Assembly (NCBI RefSeq): GCF_016861785.1
Contig: NZ_BOLS01000001.1
Location: 1 to 64,000, forward strand
Length of the DNA: 64,000 nucleotides
Origin: Lacticaseibacillus mingshuiensis
GTDB lineage: Bacteria > Bacillota > Bacilli > Lactobacillales > Lactobacillaceae
Reading direction: 5' to 3'
The translations under genes were made by a program, and so were the position numbers. Shown one piece after another: positions 62,908 through 64,000 of the stretch; the stretch's first letter is position 1; each line of letters begins with the position of its first letter. The notes under the pieces are model-generated. The model had not been told where the DNA came from. It saw nothing but the letters and a program-made list of their open reading frames with translations, and did not search any database.

Positions 62908-64000
62908 TTGAGGCTAAAAGCTAAACTAATCGCGGTCTGGGTCGCATTCCTTGCGGCCTTTTCGTTTGCCAGTGTGACTACAGTATCCGCCGCCAAGGGA
63001 GATACTGGTGTTGACTGGAGTGTATACCAAGGCGCAAATGGGAAGTTTGGCTATTCTGGCGATAAGTTTGTGATAGCACAGATTGGTGGCACCTACAATG
63101 GTGCTTTTATCAATCAGTCAACGTATAAGACACAGGTAGCCTCGGCGATAGCAGCAGGCAAGCGTGCGCACACATACATCTGGTATCAGGTTGGCGGTAG
63201 CACCTCGGTTGCCAAGACTGCGTTAGACCACTTTTTGCCAATGGTACAGACGCCAAAAGGGTCAATTGTGGCATTGGATTATGAAGCGGGTGCATCTAGC
63301 AGTAAGCAAGCTAACACTAATGCGATACTGTATGGACTACGACGGGTAAAGGCCGCGGGGTACACGCCAATGCTATACGGCTATAAGAGCTATCTAGTCT
63401 CGCACACTGATTTGGCAACAATTGCTAAAGACTACCAGTTATGGCTTGCGGAGTATCCTGACTACAATGTTACTACCGCGCCGAATTATGGCTACTTCCC
63501 AAGCTTTGATAACGTTGGTATCTTCCAGTTCACTTCTACCTATCGTGCTGGCGGCCTTGATGGCAACGTTGACTTAACCGGCATCACTGACAATGGCTAT
63601 GGCAAGGCCACAACCAATGACAAGGGGAAGGTCACAGTAAAGCCTAAGACGTCTACACCAGCGACTAAGGCTGGGGCAACCGCCAACAAGGCGACCAAGA
63701 CATCAATCACTAGGGGTACTAAGGTAAAGGTCAACCTAAGCGCTAGGGCATGGGCTAACGGCGTGGCAATACCTCGATGGGTCCGTGGGCGTACTTACAC
63801 CGTCCAACAGACTAGTGGAAACAGGGTATTACTCGCTGGCATACTGAGCTGGATTAGCAAGAGAGACGTTGTAGTAGCGGTTAAAGCTACTAGCACAGCT
63901 ACTGCTAATAGCCGCGGCACGTACACCGTCAGGTATGGTGACAGCTGGTGGAGCATTGCTTACAAGTATGGCATGAGCATGTACACCCTTGCTTCCCGCA
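62908..64000 (+). CDS. endolysin, GH25 muramidase with signal peptide, cut by window end
   Basis: The TTG at 62908 (AAGGGGG upstream) opens a frame still open at 64000, 364 codons. A signal peptide or signal-anchor (MRLKAKLIAVWVAFLAAF...SVSAA) precedes a GH25 domain (about residues 30-220; GVDWSVYQG, IVALDYEAG, LWLAEYPDY, IFQFTS). A Lys/Thr-rich linker, an SH3-like wall-binding part (about 255-325) and the start of a LysM motif (GTYTVRYGDSWWSIAYKYGM) follow. Sec export would make holin a trigger rather than a channel. Confidence 0.92.
   Translation, partial: MRLKAKLIAVWVAFLAAFSFASVTTVSAAKGDTGVDWSVYQGANGKFGYSGDKFVIAQIGGTYNGAFINQSTYKTQVASAIAAGKRAHTYIWYQVGGSTSVAKTALDHFLPMVQTPKGSIVALDYEAGASSSKQANTNAILYGLRRVKAAGYTPMLYGYKSYLVSHTDLATIAKDYQLWLAEYPDYNVTTAPNYGYFPSFDNVGIFQFTSTYRAGGLDGNVDLTGITDNGYGKATTNDKGKVTVKPKTSTPATKAGATANKATKTSITRGTKVKVNLSARAWANGVAIPRWVRGRTYTVQQTSGNRVLLAGILSWISKRDVVVAVKATSTATANSRGTYTVRYGDSWWSIAYKYGMSMYTLASR

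Overview
The window looks like a GC-rich lactic acid bacterium of the Lactobacillaceae, most likely in or near the Lacticaseibacillus group. The gene content and order support this: recJ-apt, prmA-rsmE-rel-dtd, T-box-hisS-aspS, and rpsU-yqeY-phoH-pgpH-ybeY-dgkA-cdd-era-recO, together with DUF3013 and DUF960 proteins. The species is inferred, not shown.

Positions 1-33.3 kb are core chromosome, visibly GC-rich, in short operons that often overlap by 1-8 bases and are separated by clear intrinsic terminators. They hold DNA repair (recJ, aag, nfo, recO), nucleotide salvage (apt, cdd, a nucleoside phosphorylase), translation quality control and rRNA/ribosome modification (ybaK, dtd, prmA, rsmE, ybeY, era, bS21), aminoacyl-tRNA synthetases under a T-box, second-messenger enzymes (rel for (p)ppGpp, pgpH for c-di-AMP), methionine sulfoxide reductases and a secreted SH3b amidase. 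Between nfo and ppsR lies a 1.37-kb stretch without a convincing gene. It contains two diverged 143-nt direct repeats, several strong hairpins and a switch-like nested stem, and is the best candidate for an undescribed structured RNA.

Positions 33.5-38.2 kb are accessory chromosome: a TetR-HAD-HAD-LOG operon, a YolD-like gene, and two antitoxin genes (Phd/YefM-type, then Xre/HigA-type) with only a possible toxin tail between them. At 38.03-38.21 kb is a T-box leader whose specifier position reads GGC (Gly). No glycyl-tRNA synthetase follows; a prophage starts instead.

Positions 38.2-64 kb, visibly lower in GC, are the left and central part of a siphovirus-type prophage running left to right: Cro-like HTH, D5-type primase/helicase, a symmetrical repeat array that looks like a replication origin, HNH enzymes, SSB, TerS/TerL, portal, a protease-capsid fusion, connectors, major tail protein, chaperones, tape measure, Dit, tail fibre/endopeptidase, XkdX, XhlA, holin and a signal-peptide GH25 endolysin cut by the window edge. 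No integrase or CI-type repressor is seen here, so the lysogeny genes and right attachment site must lie outside the window or be missing. The dit gene carries an apparent frameshift. A promoter-like sequence with fixed internal spacing occurs three times before phage gene blocks and may be a phage-specific promoter class.
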